Positions 28,201-30,175 of a DNA stretch of 30,175 nt are shown piece after piece. The notes under the pieces are model-generated. The model was given only the letters and a program-made list of their open reading frames with translations. It ran no database searches and was not told the origin of the DNA. Source of the stretch: a virus; the IMG/VR virus record IMGVR_UViG_3300017951_000073, positions 1-30,175 of that record; one strand, written 5' to 3'. Position numbers and translations under genes: made by a program. Numbering within the stretch: the first letter of the stretch is position 1; each line of letters starts with the position of its first letter.

Positions 28201-29419
28201 ATTGCCTGACTTTGCAAAAATTATGATGGAGCATGAACTAAAAGATGTATTTAAAGTATTGTTTGCATCTTTAGGTGATAGTCGTGTTCGTAAAAGCTCA
28301 TTAGAAGGTAAGCTAGCTGGTGAAATATTAGAGATTATTCAAGGCGATGCGCATATGCGCCTTATTGATGATGTTACTAACAATCCATTTAATGAAGGCA
28401 CATACGACAAGTTTATGGGCAAATTAAAGTGGGGTTTTTATCAAGCTAACTTACTTGCACCATTGACAAACATTATGAAAAAGCTAGACGCTGTTGTGCG
28501 CGGTCACTCATTAATTCAAATGTCTGTGCGTCTTGCTGGCGGTGACAAAAAGCCTACAAAGTTTGAAATTGAATATCTTGCTCGTTATGGCATTGACAAA
28601 GCAAAAGCAAAACAGATTCGTGAGCTTGTTGATCAAGGTGTTATTGAACAAACAGATGGTGGTTTGTATCTACCAAACACAGAAAACTGGCCTAAGCAAT
28701 ATGATGATTTGAAGCTAGAGTTTCGTAGTTCGCTTAATAGCGGCATTATGAATACTATTTTGATGGGTACACCAGCAGATAAACCAAACATTGTTGATGG
28801 TGTGGTGTATGTTCCGTATCGCATAGCGCGTATGTTTGGCATGAAAGAAGATCCAAAGTTTCGCGGATATTCAAGGATTGAAAATGGTTTGCTTGGTTTA
28901 CCATTCCAGTTTTACTCATACACATTAGCCGCTATAAACAAGATCACAGCTTCATACGCCACAGGGCAAGCAAGAAATAGAGCAGTTGCACTGGCGGCAT
29001 CTATGGGCTTGGCATACATGGGTCTAGAGCTAAAGAACCCTGACTTTGTAATGGACAAGATGTCTATAGAAGACAAGATTGCGCGTTCATTCGATATGTC
29101 AGGTATAGCGGCACTATACTCAGACATGTTTTACACAGCCATGCACACATCAATGGCACTTGGTGGGCCAGATATATCTATGGGTTTATTGCAACCAAAG
29201 TTTCCACAAAAAGAAAATGTAGCAGATGCTGTTGTTGGTCTTGCAGGCGCTGGGCCAAGCATAGGATTAGACGTAGGCAGAGGCCTCAAAGAATTTATAG
29301 ATGGCAACCATGGCGAAGGTGCAAAACAAATAATGCGTTCAATGCCACTAGCTAGACTATGGATATGGAAAGATTTTATGAATGAAGCAAGTAATGCATT
29401 CACAGCAAAGCGTTACTAA
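25217..29419 (+). CDS. Large internal virion protein, gp16-like ejection protein
   Basis: 1400 residues from ATG 25217 (GTG 25211 is an alternative). N-terminus with DTLPAALGYQYMPMFNAVKN and then a hydrophobic region around residues 115-195 (GAGVFDPINLVALPFGGVAA, GSAFVIGGAIGTLTTIP). Long charged coiled-coil segments (EEKLATATKKFERLKRTIDK) follow, and a C-terminal part with several amphipathic or hydrophobic stretches (RAVALAASMGLAYMGLELKN). Size and last position in the ejection cluster match T7 gp16, which spans the inner membrane and pulls in DNA. I do not see the N-terminal lytic transglycosylase of T7 gp16, so cell-wall opening may differ. Confidence 0.75.
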   Translation: MSINPWDTTTPTLFESNVARRTPLQRVEEPEFFADTLPAALGYQYMPMFNAVKNAVKHGTEVQQGYNALNDVDGYEEYKHHLMNAVSEDHMIDLKFQLDENKRRRQVLADSSFWANLGAGVFDPINLVALPFGGVAATAGRQFLRTGAGVGLTQAGLEVARAPFDPLATKEEIAMNIGSAFVIGGAIGTLTTIPARRRAAAIKKTEEDITQFVNELDEIDPQFMDQLNNRELREFGDFGDADLSRLRTTLPKELFALEEKLATATKKFERLKRTIDKKQKRKEQISDIEVKKLEALTDETFALRIAVSDKNKQIKQVKDEERIRRIQGIKGYSEDLTKPFDFADNFFTDSFFFKGVSTGFKRVLQNKKVSQTVKSMMVKLAGDAGMLHKMNEMGFATPKSVYQYAATRNGEWAKVYMDMLEQYGEHTKKGYTQLGDVVISNIDGSFSAYLKEVNRKYINGEEATTTAEKESIQALKNFYKTWEDRLVEVGILGNIDNIKSRILSTELKIKKADSDLLDAQIKIIKAFIDDDAIEPSIKRMVEGDFDKREIFENVKNYVASGEKLPKGASAFDLDKVTRLNTRLTALEDQLYELEFSLLVAQEQRLVPQNEEDMFPRYWNRDEIRARRGEFANILREHFKENPYIYERNEAAFEQRRIRNLSELSDVELEIRLGEEFGINQIMTQLQQIRKGDSEIGQGNGILGMHITYYGQKGDPFRRVLLDRDGIYKYYKELSEDMKNPTEAINNLEKRFAKNTEAYAHRMIVYRNWDLFKTFNDFQDFVLMHELHHTNINKRTENVKTRADHLRMENKTDRAAIEYLRRELPIIREGQPTYIRRELDVTDGPMLDKRVEDTIDNILGLSDVANDMNAFYGAGKSKHMRHRSLDIPNAKVFDFIQNDPLAVMKAYTSRVAPQYEFAKAFGGKTVDEVLDDIDMDMARTGASNDEINAVRKDFLHLYDRIVGTVLREPHSWDQRTATVLRDFAQTNYLGAAGFSTLPDFAKIMMEHELKDVFKVLFASLGDSRVRKSSLEGKLAGEILEIIQGDAHMRLIDDVTNNPFNEGTYDKFMGKLKWGFYQANLLAPLTNIMKKLDAVVRGHSLIQMSVRLAGGDKKPTKFEIEYLARYGIDKAKAKQIRELVDQGVIEQTDGGLYLPNTENWPKQYDDLKLEFRSSLNSGIMNTILMGTPADKPNIVDGVVYVPYRIARMFGMKEDPKFRGYSRIENGLLGLPFQFYSYTLAAINKITASYATGQARNRAVALAASMGLAYMGLELKNPDFVMDKMSIEDKIARSFDMSGIAALYSDMFYTAMHTSMALGGPDISMGLLQPKFPQKENVADAVVGLAGAGPSIGLDVGRGLKEFIDGNHGEGAKQIMRSMPLARLWIWKDFMNEASNAFTAKRY

Positions 29420-29461
29420 TTGTGCGTTGTGCAGATTACACAAGGAAGGTAGGATTGCGCC
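29420..29461 (+). promoter_or_regulatory. Conserved TTGTGCGTTG site before the tail fibre gene
   Basis: The 10-mer (29420-29429) starts directly behind the stop codon of the gp16-like gene and overlaps an inverted repeat TTGTG-N7-CACAA (29427-29443). TTGTGC and TAGGAT are 17 bases apart, but that -10 would start the transcript at the ATG, behind the ribosome site AAGGAAGG, so the promoter reading is uncertain. The site is better taken as a member of the repeated late element. Confidence 0.45.
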
Positions 29462-30175
29462 ATGACAATTAATATAGCAGACAACACACCAAGAGTAGCT
29501 TACACGCTATCTCAGGGCGCGACACAGCAAGTATTTACTGTAGACTTCGAATTTTTCGATGATGCAGATCTTAATGTTTATGTCGATGAAACATTACAAA
29601 CTATAACTACAGATTATATTACAGCCGATAACAATGATGTATCTGCCCCCACGACTCATACATCAGGCACAACAGGTTTCATTCACTTTACAAGCCAACT
29701 TACTGGCGCAACAGGCGGCTCTAATATTGTTATTACAAGAAACATATCAATTGAGCGAGTTACCGATTTCCCGCCATCTGGAGCATTCCAGATTGCTTCA
29801 CTAAACACAGGCTTAGATAGGCTAACTGCAATTGCGGCAGATTTAAACGATTCAGTAAACAGAACAATTCGACTAACAGATTACGATACAACTGGCGCCT
29901 TAAATCTTGAGTTGCCATCTGCGTCTGACAGAGCCGGAAAGTTTTTGTCATTTGATGCAAGTGGCACACCAGTCGTTGCTTCATCTTCTGGTGACTATAA
30001 AGGTGCTTGGTCGGCTGGCGTTGCTTATGCTGTAGGAGATACAGTTACAGATACAACAACAAACAATGTGTATCGGGTTAGTGCGGCTCACACATCTGCT
30101 GGTGTGTTGCCATTAGATACAAATGTAAATTCATCTAATTATGTTTTGTTCATTGATGTTGCTACATTGCAAACA
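29462..30175 (+). CDS. Tail fibre protein, N-terminal T7 gp17-like part (partial)
   Basis: 238 codons, open at the window end. PRVAYTLSQGATQQVFTVDF, EFFDDADLNVYVDETLQTIT, then FTSQLTGATGGSNIVITRNI, ERVTDFPPSGAFQIASLNTG, LDRLTAIAADLNDSVNRTIR is the Phage_T7_tail N-terminal domain that attaches fibres to the nozzle. From about residue 178 YKGAWSAGVAYAVGDTVTDT begins a second small beta domain of the carbohydrate-binding, chitinase-linker type. AAGGAAGGTAGG is the ribosome site. The receptor-binding end is missing here; a C-terminus in a compatible frame opens the window. Confidence 0.88.
   Translation, partial: MTINIADNTPRVAYTLSQGATQQVFTVDFEFFDDADLNVYVDETLQTITTDYITADNNDVSAPTTHTSGTTGFIHFTSQLTGATGGSNIVITRNISIERVTDFPPSGAFQIASLNTGLDRLTAIAADLNDSVNRTIRLTDYDTTGALNLELPSASDRAGKFLSFDASGTPVVASSSGDYKGAWSAGVAYAVGDTVTDTTTNNVYRVSAAHTSAGVLPLDTNVNSSNYVLFIDVATLQT

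Noticed and set aside
1-30175. CRISPR array, insertion sequence, integrase or toxin-antitoxin pair
   Set aside because: I looked for regularly spaced repeats, transposase/recombinase motifs and paired small genes of that type and saw none; the two XRE genes lack a toxin-like partner.

Overview
The window is phage DNA. It carries a near-complete gene set for a small T7-like (podovirus-type) virus: terminase, head-tail connector/portal, scaffold, capsid, tail tube and nozzle proteins, three ejection-type internal virion proteins, tail fibre, holin-like proteins and an M15 endolysin. The very compact genes with ATGA/TAATG overlaps and many of the small protein families resemble phages of marine Proteobacteria, but I judge this from memory of the families. 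The host cannot be read from the sequence. I see no DNA polymerase, RNA polymerase, integrase, tRNA, CRISPR or insertion sequence. The tail fibre gene runs off the right end, and a tail-fibre-like C-terminus opens the left end in a compatible frame, so the window may be a whole circularly permuted genome of about 30.2 kb cut inside the fibre gene.

Layout. 1-2191 (+) is the end of the tail fibre followed by a lysis cassette of small membrane proteins, a 3-TM holin-like protein and the endolysin. 2200-2295 is a convergent terminator region. 2301-9361 (-) is one long early operon. Its promoter-proximal part holds small genes and a DUF932 protein. The middle holds two XRE-type regulators. The distal part holds replication/recombination genes: PDDEXK nuclease, helix-turn-helix replication protein, YqaJ exonuclease, Rad52/ERF-like annealing protein and a protein with an SSB-type DDIPF tail. 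9362-9612 is promoter DNA plus GC-rich hairpins. 9613-10041 (-) is a single gene of unknown function. 10042-10703 is an unusual, strongly structured non-coding block just before the small terminase gene. 10704-30175 (+) is the late region: TerS, ten mini-genes, TerL, portal, scaffold, capsid, tail, ejection proteins and fibre.

Control. Two families of short repeated sites stand out. A 12-bp core TGCA-N4-TGCA lies inside three leftward promoter-like regions (about 9380, 6340 and 4420). The middle one directly precedes an XRE repressor-like gene, which suggests autoregulation. The 10-mer TTGTGCGTTG occurs four times, all on the + strand and all at module boundaries (before TerS, after TerL, before capsid, before fibre). 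At two of these it runs into an inverted repeat GTTGC-N5-GCAAC, which also overlaps the early leftward promoter. Together they suggest a phage-encoded circuit linking the early and late programmes.
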